The notes under the pieces were generated by a model. It was not told where the DNA came from, did no database searches, and was given only the letters and a program-made list of their open reading frames with translations. A DNA stretch of 20,572 bases from NCBI GenBank assembly GCA_016839635.1, contig JAEOTV010000236.1:1-20572 (forward strand), written 5' to 3'. Position numbers and translations under genes: made by a program. Positions within the stretch are counted from its first letter, which is position 1. Each line of letters opens with the position of its first letter. Source of the DNA: Promethearchaeota archaeon (lineage in GTDB: Archaea; Asgardarchaeota; Lokiarchaeia; Sigynarchaeales; SOKP01). Positions 1 to 7,041 of this stretch are shown piece by piece.

Positions 1-251
1 AAAGAGTTGACTATATAAAGGAGAAATTTAAGATATTTAAAGCTGATACAATAGCACTATTTTTAATCCTTACAAAACTGGTTGTTCAAATTATGAAAAT
101 TTGGCAGGAAGTAATTACTCCTCTTGCACCTGCAATAATCTTAGAGCAAGCAATAATTCAAGTACAAATATTATGGATTTTCTTTGCACTCTTTACATTT
201 ATTATTGGAATCTATACAATATTTAAACATAAAAAAGGCTCAAGTTCTTAA
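1..251 (+). CDS. C-terminal end of an unidentified membrane protein (5' truncated)
   Basis: An open frame enters from the left edge in frame 3 and stops at TAA 249-251, leaving 82 codons. The visible part has a charged stretch (VDYIKEKFKIFKAD), a first hydrophobic stretch (IALFLILTKLVVQIM), an amphipathic linker with WQEVITPLAPA, and a clear second hydrophobic helix (ILWIFFALFTFIIGIYTIF) ending in the basic tail KHKKGSSS. This looks like the last two membrane segments of an integral membrane protein with a cytoplasmic positive tail. No family can be named from the fragment. Confidence 0.6.
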   Translation, partial: RVDYIKEKFKIFKADTIALFLILTKLVVQIMKIWQEVITPLAPAIILEQAIIQVQILWIFFALFTFIIGIYTIFKHKKGSSS

Positions 252-287
252 ACCAGATATTATAGGATTTACTCTCAGTTAATATTT

Positions 288-316
288 TTAGGAAATGTTT
301 CCTAATAAAATATAAT
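288..316 (+). promoter_or_regulatory. Palindromic operator plus TATA box before the small UGA-containing ORF
   Basis: TTAGGAAATGTTTCCTAA at 288-305 is an inverted repeat with perfect 8-bp arms and a 2-nt centre. It is followed at once by an A/T-rich TATA-like element (AAAATATAAT, about 307-316), which lies about 30 nt before ATG 347, the distance expected for a nearly leaderless archaeal transcript. The TTAGG...CCTAA arms recall DtxR/IdeR-family operators, although the 8-nt spacer differs from the 4-nt spacer of the element upstream of the second feoA in this window. An operator adjoining the TATA/BRE region is inferred from position only. Confidence 0.5.
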
Positions 317-346
317 ATTAATTAAATTGATTTAGATCCAAAAATA

Positions 347-565
347 ATGAGAACAGATCTTAGAAAATTACTAATTATTATTTTAAGTGTAGTAGGACTC
401 GGGGCAATTATAACGATTATTACTATGATATTTGTAAATGCTGGTGCTGATGGAGGATGTGGATGAGGGGCTATTATTCCTCTTCCATTAATGAATTATC
501 TTATAAACTTTTTAGCTAAGAATAGTTCTGAACATATCCTAATATACATTATATTTTTAATTTAG
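347..565 (+). CDS. Candidate small selenoprotein: 72-residue two-helix membrane protein with in-frame UGA (Sec40)
   Basis: ATG 347 opens a 39-codon frame with a hydrophobic helix (LLIIILSVVGLGAIITIITMIFV) and then the redox-like stretch NAGADGGCG, followed by TGA at 464-466. The same frame continues for 32 more codons (GAIIPLPLMNYLINF..., ending in a second hydrophobic segment) to TAG 563-565. Read with selenocysteine, the centre is GGCGUGAIIP, a Cys-Gly-Sec motif between two membrane helices. A SECIS-like hairpin begins a few bases after the TAG. Lokiarchaeota are known to use selenocysteine with eukaryote-like SECIS elements in the 3' UTR. Against it: in AT-rich DNA a 32-codon open stretch is not rare and random frames look hydrophobic, so the alternative is a 39-residue peptide ending at 466. 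I recognise no family. Confidence 0.5.
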
Positions 566-570
566 AAGCC

Positions 571-621
571 CAAAGGAATGAATCTTGCTATGAAATGTTA
601 GTAGCAAGCTGACCAACCTTG
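571..621 (+). promoter_or_regulatory. SECIS-like RNA hairpin (eukaryote-like core) in the 3' UTR
   Basis: Starting 5 nt after the TAG of the UGA-containing ORF, the RNA can fold as a SECIS. AUGA (578-581) faces UGA (610-612), giving the tandem G-A/A-G core. Helix II has a perfect 7-bp part, CTTGCTA 584-590 with TAGCAAG 602-608, extended by A582-U610. The apical loop contains AAA (593-595). A short lower helix pairs AAGG 573-576 with CCTT 617-620. Core, helix and apical A-run are in the order of a eukaryotic SECIS, and the distance from the UGA (about 110 nt) is workable. Helix II is a little short and has a U-C mismatch. A competing hairpin CCAACC 613-618 with GGTTAGG 626-632 would disrupt the lower stem. 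Confidence 0.5.
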
Positions 622-761
622 CAATGGTTAGGGGTTAAATTTTTGCTGGAAATTGAAAAAATTCAAAAAATGGAGTTTTTTTATTCTATCTATTATAATC
701 TACTTATTTACATTCAAATTATAATAATAAATTTTAAAAAAACTGTATATTTAGTTCAATT

Positions 762-914
762 ATGACAACTACAAACCTAACTGTGAATGATAGAAAAATC
801 CCTTTAAAAGATTTTATGCAAGAAATGTTAGCAAATATTATCCTCGGTTATTTGAAAACCACAAAGGGAGTACCTGAAAAGATAGAAAAAATTAAAATTG
901 AAATTAATTTATAA
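762..914 (+). CDS. Small conserved-looking hypothetical protein (50 residues)
   Basis: ATG 762 to TAA 912-914 encodes 50 residues: an N-terminal polar part (MTTTNLTVNDRKIPLKDF), a central amphipathic or hydrophobic helix (FMQEMLANIILGYLKTTKG) and a basic, strand-like tail (IEKIKIEINL). The amino-acid balance (alternating charges, Pro-Leu-Lys-Asp-Phe turn, beta-like tail) looks protein-like rather than random, and a poly-T terminator follows directly. AT-rich TATA-like sequence lies at about 717-731, so the mRNA may be nearly leaderless. I believe short proteins of this build occur in Asgard genomes but cannot give a family or function. It stands alone between the SECIS-like element and the MFS gene. 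Confidence 0.55.
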   Translation: MTTTNLTVNDRKIPLKDFMQEMLANIILGYLKTTKGVPEKIEKIKIEINL

Positions 915-930
915 TTTTTCTTTTTTTTAT
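915..930 (+). terminator. Poly-T archaeal terminator
   Basis: An uninterrupted T-rich run (TTTTTC followed by eight T) starts at the stop codon of the 50-residue gene. It fits the stem-less U-tract termination of archaeal RNA polymerase and separates this gene from the MFS gene. Confidence 0.5.
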
Positions 931-1035
931 ATCCAAGCGAGATTTCATAAAAAAATATAGAACTTTTTTATATAAAAAGAACCAAGATAGTTTTAAAATC
1001 ATTTTTTAAAAAAAAATTTAATTTAAGTGAAAGAT

Positions 1036-2364
1036 ATGGGAGAAGAAAAAAAAGTCAAAACAAGTCTTATTTTTTTCATAGGCTTAGCTTTCTTTACAAC
1101 CGAATTAGCATGGAGTTTATACAATGCTAGAGTAAGTAGGCTTTTAGAAACTTATTTGATTTTTCTAGGTTTCGTGGGAATGTGGATGGCACTTGATAAT
1201 CTTATTGGTGTGATTATCCAACCAATTATGGGTTCAGTCTCGGATAACACACGTACAAAATTAGGAAGAAGGATACCTTATATTATTATCGGAATCCCCT
1301 CTGCAGCTGTCTTTTTTGTCTTAATTCCAACCCAACAAAACTTAATTCAATTAATTATTTGGATGTTTTTCTTCGGTCTAGCTATGGGATTTTATCGGTC
1401 ACAAGCAGTATCGTTAATGCCAGATTTTATAAAACCCGTAAATCGGAGTAAGGGTAACGCGATAATTAACATGATGGGTGGCCTTGGAGGAGTATTTGGC
1501 TATGGCTTAAGTTTAATAGCAGGCCTTATCACTTTACAAGGATCTTTTATTATAGCTGCTGTTTTAATGGTGGTTTCCCTATTTCTTTTAATATGGAAAG
1601 TCAAAGAAAGAGACTCTTATAGTTACCAAGCTTTACTCGAGAAAGAACAACTAGAGGGGAGAAAAATTAAAGGAGGTCCGGAAAAACCAGGCTTAATTGA
1701 AAGCTTAAAGGATATTCTTAAGGAAGGAGATAAAAGTACATTGATAATGGGATTTGCAATATTATTTTGGTTTGTGGCTTTTCAAGGATTAGCAGCTTTG
1801 CTTACCATTTATGGGGTTAATGTTTTACAACAGACAGATGATTTCTCAGGTTTTTTAGCTTTCTTTGTTGCTCTACCTATAATCATTTTTGCTTACCCAT
1901 TTGCGATTATCGCGGGCAAAATTGGAAGGAGAAACGCGATTAAAATAGGATTAATAATAATGATTATATGTCTAATTATATTGTTCTTTATAGGATTTAT
2001 GAGAGCTGCAGGATTAATACCTGCAATAATACTTTTAGTTTTTACCGGCATAGGTTGGTCTTTTGTAAATGTCAATTCAATTGTAATAATATGGGAATTA
2101 GCACCTTCTAGTGAAAAAATAGGAACATATACAGGAATTTATTATTTCTTTAGCTTTTTAGCTGCCATTTTTGGGCCATATATATTAGGAGGATTAACAG
2201 ATCTCTTTAATAATCCTTTAATCAGCCCACCTTATACTTTGGTTTTAAATGGAGCAATCTTTTTAATAATTGCATTAGTTCTTATGTTTTTTGTCAAGCG
2301 CGGAGAGCCAGAACTAACAGAAGAAGAAAAGCTTGCTAGAAAAAAGGCAATTCAAGAATTATAG
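1036..2364 (+). CDS. MFS transporter, GPH/SLC45-like sugar-cation symporter type
   Basis: A 442-residue membrane protein with about 12 hydrophobic helices. The loop after helix 2 holds the MFS signature in the form GSVSDNTRTKLGRRIPY, typical of glycoside-pentoside-hexuronide and sucrose-type symporters. The matching loop of the second half reads AGKIGRRNAIKIG. The halves are separated by a charged linker (about residues 195-240, WKVKERDSYSY to KEGDKS), and the C-terminal tail is highly charged (RGEPELTEEEKLARKKA). A sugar or related organic substrate taken up by ion symport is a family-level inference. I chose ATG 1036 because GTGA at 1027-1030 sits at Shine-Dalgarno distance; the GTG at 1027 is an alternative start adding three residues. 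Transcribed alone, with T-rich terminator sequence after it. Confidence 0.8.
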   Translation: MGEEKKVKTSLIFFIGLAFFTTELAWSLYNARVSRLLETYLIFLGFVGMWMALDNLIGVIIQPIMGSVSDNTRTKLGRRIPYIIIGIPSAAVFFVLIPTQQNLIQLIIWMFFFGLAMGFYRSQAVSLMPDFIKPVNRSKGNAIINMMGGLGGVFGYGLSLIAGLITLQGSFIIAAVLMVVSLFLLIWKVKERDSYSYQALLEKEQLEGRKIKGGPEKPGLIESLKDILKEGDKSTLIMGFAILFWFVAFQGLAALLTIYGVNVLQQTDDFSGFLAFFVALPIIIFAYPFAIIAGKIGRRNAIKIGLIIMIICLIILFFIGFMRAAGLIPAIILLVFTGIGWSFVNVNSIVIIWELAPSSEKIGTYTGIYYFFSFLAAIFGPYILGGLTDLFNNPLISPPYTLVLNGAIFLIIALVLMFFVKRGEPELTEEEKLARKKAIQEL

Positions 2365-2375
2365 GATTTCAAATT

Positions 2376-2412
2376 TATTTTTTTTAATATTTTTATTCTT
2401 TCTTTTTTTTTA
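2376..2412 (+). terminator. T-rich terminator tracts after the MFS gene
   Basis: Three successive T tracts follow the MFS stop codon, the last immediately before the TATA box of the next gene. They fit archaeal U-tract termination. Confidence 0.5.
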
Positions 2413-2420
2413 TTATATAA
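2411..2420 (+). promoter_or_regulatory. TATA box of a leaderless DUF89 transcript
   Basis: TATTATATAA ends 21 nt before ATG 2442. This places the expected transcription start at or within a few bases of the AUG, and no Shine-Dalgarno motif precedes the gene, so it is probably leaderless. Confidence 0.5.
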
Positions 2421-2441
2421 TATCCTCTTGTATAAAGAATT

Positions 2442-3326
2442 ATGAAATTAGAACCAGAGTGCATTGGATGCCTTTTTAATCAAATGCTAAAAGCATTTAG
2501 ATTACTCCAGCCAGATTTTTCCAGAGAAATCATTATTGAAGCTCAGAAAGCACTTCTGGGATATCTTATAGATTTCGACATAAACCAAAAAGCAGCTCCT
2601 TTTCTTGGAAAAATTACATACAATATAATCTCAGAACTTTTAAAAATTAAAGATCCATATCATGACCTAAAAATGCAATCTAATAATCTGGTTCTAGAGT
2701 TTTTTGATGAGATTATGGAAATTATTTATAATGCTGAAAATCCATTATTTAAAGCTGTTTTAGCTTCAGCTCTAGGAAATACAATCGATTTTGCTAGTCA
2801 ACACGAAATGGACGTTATATCAGATCTTAAAAACTTCGCAATTGAAAATTTAGTAATAAATGATTACGTAAAATTTCAAAAATCACTTGAAAAGGCAACA
2901 CATTTGTTAATCATTGGTGATAATGCGGGAGAAATAGTCTTCGATAAAATTTTAATTATAGTACTTAAAAAATATTACCCCGATTTAGAAATTGTCTATT
3001 CTGTGAGATCTGCTCCAATTATCAATGATGCCACCCTTGAAGATGCCAAATTTATTAATTTAACAGAGTTAGTACACGTAATTGAGTCAAATGATGCTCC
3101 AGGTGTAATCCTAGATGAAGCCACAGATGAATTTAAAAAGCATTTTTTTAAAAATAATGGTGTAGTCTTATCCAAAGGTCAAGGGAATTTTGAGAGTCTT
3201 TACGGGATCGAAATTCCTCAAAAACAAATTTATTATTTATTAAAGGCAAAATGTAACTTAATGGAAAGAATCTTTGGAGTAAAAATTGGAGATTTAATTT
3301 TCAAAAAAAAGAATGAAGATTTTTAG
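2442..3326 (+). CDS. DUF89/ARMT1-like damage-control phosphatase
   Basis: 294 residues with the marks of archaeal DUF89 (COG1578, ARMT1-like) proteins: N-terminal CIGCLFNQMLKAFR (residues 8-21; the usual form is CxxCxxxQ), the central metal/phosphate motif GDNAGEIVFDK (about 159-169), a Rossmann-like strand EIVYSVRSAPIINDAT, and near the end LSKGQGNFESL, the KGxxN motif. Members are metal-dependent phosphatases thought to remove toxic or overproduced sugar-phosphates and damaged metabolites; the substrate here is unknown. The length is typical for the archaeal subgroup. The stop overlaps by four bases the end of the convergent gene on the other strand. Confidence 0.8.
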   Translation: MKLEPECIGCLFNQMLKAFRLLQPDFSREIIIEAQKALLGYLIDFDINQKAAPFLGKITYNIISELLKIKDPYHDLKMQSNNLVLEFFDEIMEIIYNAENPLFKAVLASALGNTIDFASQHEMDVISDLKNFAIENLVINDYVKFQKSLEKATHLLIIGDNAGEIVFDKILIIVLKKYYPDLEIVYSVRSAPIINDATLEDAKFINLTELVHVIESNDAPGVILDEATDEFKKHFFKNNGVVLSKGQGNFESLYGIEIPQKQIYYLLKAKCNLMERIFGVKIGDLIFKKKNEDF

Positions 3327-3811
3327 TGAATAGAATCAGTTCTCAATTTTTTAATAGCATCTGTAAAGAATCCAAAATCACCAATTTCAAGATGTTTTTG
3401 CGATTCCTTAATTCTATTGAAAAATTCTTCTATTTGTGTAAATAAAATGTTTTTAAAAGATTTAAATTGACTTACCTCATTACAATCTTCATCAATCTCC
3501 CTACGATATAACGAATAGAACATATCTAGTGATTTTTCAGCTTCTTCTCTTATATTATGTTTTACAAATTCTTTATCAAGAATTGCAACGAAGATTAAAT
3601 TATATTTATAGACAATAATCATTTCTACGTCGAGTCCTTTAATATTAATCTCTTCGATACTTCCTAGGTTTTCGCCGAATAAACCTAAAGCACCTACAAA
3701 AGAAGATAACAAAACGGGATTAATCTTTGTATCCAATATAAGATCAAGAAGATATTCCCCACTTTCCTTACAAATAACTATTCCTTTTAGTAACTTAAAA
3801 TCCTCAGAAAT
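3323..3811 (-). CDS. Small longin-like domain protein, start uncertain (likely AUU)
   Basis: The frame is open from 3838 down to TAA at 3323. The first conventional start is TTG 3736, but that would cut off the first two strands of the fold. Upstream codons read ISEDFKLLKGIVICKESGEYLLDLILD and then INPVLLSSFVGALGLFGENL. The predicted order is two strands, a helix, three strands (IEEINIKG, EMIIVYKY, LIFVAILD) and a helix (REEAEKSLDMFYSLYRREI), the layout of longin-like domains, which are abundant in Asgard archaea beside small GTPases. I set the start at AUU 3811 because AGGGAT (3821-3816) lies 4 nt upstream; AUU 3814 and 3817 are also possible. Function unknown. A roadblock-type domain is the main alternative. 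Confidence 0.5.
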   Translation of the reverse strand: MSEDFKLLKGIVICKESGEYLLDLILDTKINPVLLSSFVGALGLFGENLGSIEEINIKGLDVEMIIVYKYNLIFVAILDKEFVKHNIREEAEKSLDMFYSLYRREIDEDCNEVSQFKSFKNILFTQIEEFFNRIKESQKHLEIGDFGFFTDAIKKLRTDSIH

Positions 3812-3841
3812 AATAATCCCTGTTATTATTATTAGTTCTTA

Positions 3842-4109
3842 AATAATTAAAGTCTATTTATGTTAATAAAAGAATCTAATTTATATTTTTAATAATAGGA
3901 TATATTATCTGGAAAATAGGATTATAGTCTGATTATCAATTTTATACAGTTTCATAGATTCGTAGCGGTGTCACATACAAAAAAAATTTAATGTCTATAA
4001 TATCTCGCATTTCTAGATAATATTATATACTATTTCATAAATAATACATTAGTTAAATACAACTATTCTTAAGAGTTTTATGTTATTATTACAAGAAAAT
4101 TGAAAAATA
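3842..4109. other. Intergenic region without recognised gene
   Basis: AT-rich spacer between two minus-strand genes. On the minus strand AAATATAAATT (about 3879-3889) is a plausible TATA box for the longin-like gene. The stretch TAGCGGTGTCACA near 3964 is a small GC island, but I find no tRNA-like or strong hairpin structure around it. No small ORF with a convincing start was found. Confidence 0.4.
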
Positions 4110-4961
4110 CTATTTTTCTAATAATTCTCTTATTTTTTTTACTGTTTCTTTAAAAGCTTTCGCAGATTTACTCTCAGGGTACTTTATAATGAAAGGTAAA
4201 CCTTGATCACCTTGTTGGCTAACTTCGATTTCGAATGGGATTTTTCCGAGCATTGATACATTAAAATCTATACTAGCTTTTTCAGCACCACCAGGAGGGT
4301 ATAAATCAATATATTCTCCGCAATGTGGACAATTAAAACCGGACATATTTTCTATTATACCAAGGATTTTTCTTTCCATCACCATAGCCATTTTAATTGT
4401 CTTTCTAGCATCCATAAGAGCGACTTCTTGAGGTGTCGTCACAATGACAACATTCTCATCAGGTATTAATTGTAAAATATCTAAAGTTTCATCAGAAGTC
4501 CCTGGAGGTAAATCGCATATTAGATAATCGAGTTCACCCCATTCAGCATCTCCTAAAAACTGCCTTACAGCACTCATCTTCATAGGGCCACGCCAGATAA
4601 CAGGTTCATCCGGAGAGAGCGTTAAAAATGCCATACTCATAACTTTAAGTTTTAGAGGTCCATCTATAGGATAAAACTTTTTAGCTTCGGCATCAACTCT
4701 AGGTTTTAACTCTGAACTAATACCTAGCATTTTTATGACATTTGGTCCAGTAATATCTACATCAAGAATTCCAACTCTCAATCCTACACTAGCTAAACTC
4801 CTAGCAAGGTTAATCGCTACTGTAGTTTTGCCGACTCCACCTTTTCCAGAAATTATAACAATTTTGTGCTTAATCTTCTCCATATTCATTTTAATATTTT
4901 TAGTCCTTTCATCTAACATCATTTCTTTTAAATTAATATCATGTACTTCTTCTTCTGCCAT
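4110..4961 (-). CDS. Mrp/NBP35-family Fe-S cluster carrier ATPase
   Basis: 283 residues. A short N-terminal tail with no Cys cluster precedes the deviant Walker A SGKGGVGKTT (residues 38-47). The switch region reads LDVDITGPNVIKMLG (66-80), followed by CDLPPGTSDETLDI (149-162) and the family-specific MSGFNCPHCGEYIDLYPPGG, with the CxxC pair Cys211 and Cys214 that binds a bridging 4Fe-4S cluster between two subunits. These soluble P-loop ATPases load Fe-S clusters into apo-proteins. The start ATG 4961 is preceded on its strand by GTGAT with a 9-nt spacer. It is divergent from an operon of Fe-S-rich Fwd proteins, which are plausible clients; that link is inference. Confidence 0.9.
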   Translation of the reverse strand: MAEEEVHDINLKEMMLDERTKNIKMNMEKIKHKIVIISGKGGVGKTTVAINLARSLASVGLRVGILDVDITGPNVIKMLGISSELKPRVDAEAKKFYPIDGPLKLKVMSMAFLTLSPDEPVIWRGPMKMSAVRQFLGDAEWGELDYLICDLPPGTSDETLDILQLIPDENVVIVTTPQEVALMDARKTIKMAMVMERKILGIIENMSGFNCPHCGEYIDLYPPGGAEKASIDFNVSMLGKIPFEIEVSQQGDQGLPFIIKYPESKSAKAFKETVKKIRELLEK

Positions 4962-5150
4962 CTTATTTAATCACTTTAATTTTCTGGTTATATCTTCAAT
5001 TAATTGACTCTTAAATTATCAATGAAATAAAGTCCTTTAACTTTATCGCTAATAATTTATGAAAATTTCATTGTTTTATATTAATATTTTTAATTTCTAT
5101 AATGTGTTATTTATATTAAATAAACTAAAGAAATTAATAAATCTCAAAAT

Positions 5151-5180
5151 ATTATTCTTTACTCGAAAGCGAAGAATAAT
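5151..5180 (+). promoter_or_regulatory. Stable hairpin in the leader of the Fe-S/Fwd operon
   Basis: ATTATTCTT 5151-5159 pairs perfectly with AAGAATAAT 5172-5180. A T-G wobble, one mismatch and C162-G169/T163-A168-type pairs continue inward to a CGAA tetraloop (5164-5167). The hairpin ends 10 nt before the Shine-Dalgarno-like AGGTGGTG (5191-5198), so it probably sits in the 5' UTR. Candidate TATA boxes lie upstream at about 5110-5120. It could control translation or protect the mRNA 5' end. No known riboswitch is recognised. Confidence 0.45.
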
Positions 5181-5202
5181 TTAATATTGAAGGTGGTGTT
5201 GA

Positions 5203-5688
5203 ATTCCAGTAAGTAATTTCATGGATTTATATAAATTTTTACCTAAAACAAATTGTAAAAAATGTGGGAAACCAACTTGCATGGCTTTCGCATTAGATTT
5301 ATTACAAGGTAAAGTAAAAGTTGATGATTGCACCCCTCTTTTAGAACCTAAATATAAAAAAGATTATGATAAATTAAAGGACTTATTAGGAGCTGAGGAG
5401 GGTAAGGAAAAAGAACTTAAAATAGATGTAGATACTGATTTATGTGATGGTTGCGGCATATGTGTAACAATATGTCCTGTCAACGCTAGGTATTGTCCTC
5501 CAACCTTAAGCGGAAAAGCTCCAGATTATCCACCTGAAAAACATCAATTATTCCAAGTTAAAAATGGGAAATGTGAATTATTAGCTATAAATTATTGTCG
5601 AAGAATTGAAGCTGAAGGAAGAGAAAGAGAATGTCGAGTCTGTGAGACATATTGTCCTCGTGAAGCTGTTAAGATTGATTATGTATAA
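5203..5688 (+). CDS. Fe-S protein: CdhE-type 4Fe-4S domain fused to ferredoxin-like clusters, first gene of the Fwd operon
   Basis: The N-terminus, YKFLPKTNCKKCGKPTCMAF followed by a later DDC, is the four-Cys domain PF04060 known from acetyl-CoA synthase subunit CdhE and related redox proteins. The second half has two more cluster motifs, LCDGCGICVTICPVNARYC and ECRVCETYCPREAVKID, separated by an insert with an extra Cys. It likely passes electrons to or from the FwdBDA proteins encoded behind it (inference). The first AUG (5221) is over 20 nt from the Shine-Dalgarno-like AGGTGGTG (5191-5198), whereas AUU 5203 is 4 nt after it. Starting there gives exactly the 14 residues before the Cys motif region expected from CdhE N-termini, so I prefer AUU and 161 residues. 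AUG 5221 (155 residues) is the fallback. Confidence 0.75.
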   Translation: MPVSNFMDLYKFLPKTNCKKCGKPTCMAFALDLLQGKVKVDDCTPLLEPKYKKDYDKLKDLLGAEEGKEKELKIDVDTDLCDGCGICVTICPVNARYCPPTLSGKAPDYPPEKHQLFQVKNGKCELLAINYCRRIEAEGRERECRVCETYCPREAVKIDYV

Positions 5689-5732
5689 TTTTAATTTTGA
5701 ATGAGAATATTTTTGTTGAAGTGTAAAGAATA

Positions 5733-7037
5733 ATGGGTAGTGAACGTGTTACATGTTCGGGATGTTCGTTATTATGTGATGATATTATCATTAGCAGTGA
5801 TGGATTATATATTGATGAAGTTTTAGGAGCATGTTTGAAAGGAAAAGAGAAATTTGATCAAGTAATAGCCAAAAATAGAATTATTAATCCTCAAATTAGA
5901 AAGAGTGGAAAATTAGAGAACGCAACATTTAATGAAGCATTAGATAAAGCTGTTAAAATTATTAAGAAATCTTCGAAACCTCTCTTATATGGATTTTCAA
6001 CTGTAAGTTGCGAAGCTCAATTAAAAGGAATTGAGTTGGCAGAACTAATCAATGGGTTTATAGATTCTAATTCAATAATCTGTCAAGGAAAAGTTTTAAA
6101 TAAAGTAAAAGAAACCGGGATTACCTTGACATCAATTACAGAAATTATTAATAAAGCAGATTTATTAATTTTATGGGGGGCTAATGCTGCGGAATCAATT
6201 CCACGTTTATTGAACAAGGTTCTTTTTTCTCGGGGTAAGTTTAGAATGACTGGAAGAGAAATTAAGACATTAGTTGTCATAGATCCGGTAAAAACTGCTT
6301 CATTTGGAGTAATGGGCGTAAGAGATATAGCACTCCAGATTAAAAGTGGTAAAGATATTGATTTAATTCGTGTTTTAAAAGAAGAATGCTGTAAAGCAGA
6401 CAGTATTCCCGATACTGGCGTAGCAGGTATAGATAAAGATGATCTTAAAAGATTATTACTTCATTTAACTGGTGCTGAGAATGGTGTTATTTTCATAGGT
6501 CAAGGAGTTTTAAGACCTCAATCTGGAGATGATGTTATTAAGGAATTGCTTGAGTTAGTACAGTTAGTAAATGTAAAGCAACAAAAAGGGCGTGTGTCTA
6601 TAACAATGCTAGGAGGTCATTATAATATGGCAGGATTTGACCATATAGCACTCTCAACTTTCGGGAAAAATCACAGCTTACAATTCTCAAACAATCAATC
6701 AGTTGAAACCTCTGAAACAATTGTTTCAAAAATAGAAAAGGAAGATTTTGATTGTAGTATAATTGTAGGAACCGATCCAATTTCACATTTACCCTCTATT
6801 TTAAGTAAAAAGTTATTGAAAAAACCTTTAATTATTATTGATAATAAACAATCTGCTTCATCTAATGTTGCAGACGTTGTCTTTCCATCAGCCATAACTG
6901 GTATTGAATGTGGAGGATTAGCATATCGAATAGATCATATCCCAATTCAGTTAAAAAAAATATTAAATCCTCCAAATAATATTCCTACTGATGAGGAAAT
7001 TCTAAACAATATTATTGTATCATTAAAGGAGGCTTGA
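5733..7037 (+). CDS. fwdB: Formylmethanofuran dehydrogenase subunit B-like (FwdB/FmdB), with altered catalytic residues
   Basis: 434 residues, a normal FwdB length. The N-terminal 4Fe-4S motif is TCSGCSLLCDD plus ACLKGK (Cys8, 11, 15, 34). Bis-pterin cofactor-binding segments include LLILWGANAAESIPR (145-159) and VVIDPVKT. Canonical FwdB (a tungsten/molybdenum CO2-reducing subunit related to formate dehydrogenase) has an active-site Cys/Sec followed by His, and an Arg in the motif RGHYN. Here Cys117 is kept (SIICQGK), but the next residue is Gln118 instead of His, and the later motif reads MLGGHYN, with Gly294 in place of Arg. The fold and metal ligand appear intact while two expected catalytic side chains are missing. 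It is followed 4 nt later by fwdD. The usual reaction is therefore uncertain. Confidence 0.85.
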   Translation: MGSERVTCSGCSLLCDDIIISSDGLYIDEVLGACLKGKEKFDQVIAKNRIINPQIRKSGKLENATFNEALDKAVKIIKKSSKPLLYGFSTVSCEAQLKGIELAELINGFIDSNSIICQGKVLNKVKETGITLTSITEIINKADLLILWGANAAESIPRLLNKVLFSRGKFRMTGREIKTLVVIDPVKTASFGVMGVRDIALQIKSGKDIDLIRVLKEECCKADSIPDTGVAGIDKDDLKRLLLHLTGAENGVIFIGQGVLRPQSGDDVIKELLELVQLVNVKQQKGRVSITMLGGHYNMAGFDHIALSTFGKNHSLQFSNNQSVETSETIVSKIEKEDFDCSIIVGTDPISHLPSILSKKLLKKPLIIIDNKQSASSNVADVVFPSAITGIECGGLAYRIDHIPIQLKKILNPPNNIPTDEEILNNIIVSLKEA

Positions 7038-7041
7038 AAAC

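Noticed and set aside
613..632. Separate hairpin CCAACC/GGTTAGG after the SECIS-like stem, considered as a tRNA arm or terminator
   Set aside because: No other tRNA arms or acceptor stem can be found around it, and no T tract follows closely; kept only as a competing fold.
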